Shown here: positions 5,837-6,423 of the stretch, one piece after another
How positions within the stretch are numbered: the stretch's first letter is position 1
Layout: the number at the start of each line of letters is the position of its first letter
NCBI GenBank assembly: GCA_902783205.1
Contig: CACZQE010000265.1
Location: forward strand, 1 to 6,423
Reading direction: 5' to 3'
DNA: 6,423 nt
Source: an uncultured Lachnospiraceae bacterium
Lineage (GTDB): Bacteria > Bacillota_A > Clostridia > Lachnospirales > Lachnospiraceae
The notes under the pieces: model-generated
What the model saw: only the letters and a program-made list of their open reading frames with translations
Database searches by the model: none
What the model was told of the DNA's origin: nothing
Made by a program: the position numbers and the translations under genes

Positions 5837-6423
5837 CTCTGTTTCTCGTAAATAATCTGAAGACCTTTCAGAGTCAGGGTAGGATCATAATAATCTATAC
5901 TGTCCGTTGACTCGGAGATCATTTTTCCGAGACCTCCCGTAGCCACAACAGTCAGGTTGTCGATCCCGCTCTCTTTCCTGATCCTGGATATGATATATTC
6001 GGTCTGGCCGATATAACCGAAAACAAGTCCGGACTGCATACTGCTAACAGTCTCCTTGCCGATCACTTTTTCCGGCATGCGGATCTCGATTTCCGGAAGT
6101 TTGGCCGTATGCTGGGTCAGGGAATTTGCCGCGGTACGGATTCCCGGTGAGATCACACCGCCCACAAACTTACCTGATTTTGTCACCAGGTCATAGGTTG
6201 TGGCTGTTCCGAAGTCGATCACCAGAGTCGGGCCCCCATAGAGGGTATAGGCAGCAACAACGTCCACAATACGGTCCGCGCCGGTCTGACCCGGGTTGGA
6301 TGTACAGATTTCGATCCCGGTACGGATTCCCGGACCTACGATGATAGGCTTGATCCCGAAGTATTTAATGATGGCGCTGTTAAAGGAATGCATGACCGCA
6401 GGTACGACCGAGGCGATAATGAC
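5833..6423 (-). CDS. coaX: Type III pantothenate kinase CoaX (5' end cut by window)
   Basis: Catalyses the first step of coenzyme A synthesis, ATP-dependent phosphorylation of pantothenate; type III enzymes are of the ASKHA fold and typically need a monovalent cation. The open frame continues through the right edge (reading [15 protein letters not shown]), so the internal Met at 6391-6393 is not the start. The 196 visible residues hold PGIRTG (31-36, pantothenate region), GADR (48-51, the Asp is the expected catalytic base), DFGTATT (70-76, phosphate loop), GGVISPGI (88-95), SMQSG (128-132) and ATGGLG (161-166, adenosine site). It ends with the family-typical [11 protein letters not shown]. 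Compared with the usual 255-260 residues, about 60 N-terminal residues, including the first DxGNT phosphate loop, lie outside the window. The TGA stop overlaps the dusB ATG by four bases, implying one transcript for coaX and dusB. Confidence 0.96.
   Translation of the reverse strand, partial: VIIASVVPAVMHSFNSAIIKYFGIKPIIVGPGIRTGIEICTSNPGQTGADRIVDVVAAYTLYGGPTLVIDFGTATTYDLVTKSGKFVGGVISPGIRTAANSLTQHTAKLPEIEIRMPEKVIGKETVSSMQSGLVFGYIGQTEYIISRIRKESGIDNLTVVATGGLGKMISESTDSIDYYDPTLTLKGLQIIYEKQR

Noticed and set aside
6391..6393. Internal Met as the start of coaX
   Set aside because: The frame stays open to the window edge with family-like sequence (ASVVPAV) before it, and the essential N-terminal phosphate loop would be missing.

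Overview
The window comes from a mid-GC Gram-positive Clostridia-type genome, most likely Lachnospiraceae. The reasons are the coaX-dusB-greA gene order, a cdaA-ybbR (cdaR) pair, consensus SigA-type promoters, strong AGGAGG-type ribosome sites and GTG/TTG starts. This placement is inferred from gene content and style, not from a database search. All eight recognisable genes lie on the minus strand, so transcription runs from high to low coordinates. The genes at both ends are cut by the window edge.

Right block (6423 to about 4174): the 3' three quarters of coaX (type III pantothenate kinase, coenzyme A synthesis) overlaps dusB (tRNA-dihydrouridine synthase) by an ATGA junction. dusB ends inside an intrinsic terminator, and that same DNA carries a near-consensus promoter for greA (transcript cleavage factor). 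greA ends with two hairpins, the second a textbook intrinsic terminator with a long U tract.

Left block (about 4136 to 1): an extended -10 promoter starts a second operon. Its first two genes encode membrane proteins I cannot name: a small one with two membrane helices and a coiled coil, and a polytopic one with an acidic cytosolic tail. Next come cdaA (membrane diadenylate cyclase making c-di-AMP) and ybbR/cdaR (its extracytoplasmic regulator, four YbbR repeats), which overlap by 23 bases. A SpoU/TrmH-family RNA 2'-O-methyltransferase starts 2 bases after cdaR on a TTG codon and runs off the left edge. The intergenic gaps inside this operon are short and I see no internal terminator, so all five genes are probably co-transcribed.

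The most interesting points are the promoter-terminator overlap at dusB/greA, the two uncharacterised membrane proteins ahead of the c-di-AMP synthase (candidate partners of CdaA), and the absence of glmM in its usual place after cdaR. There are no RNA genes, CRISPR arrays, insertion sequences or phage features. No stretch longer than 300 bases lacks a gene.
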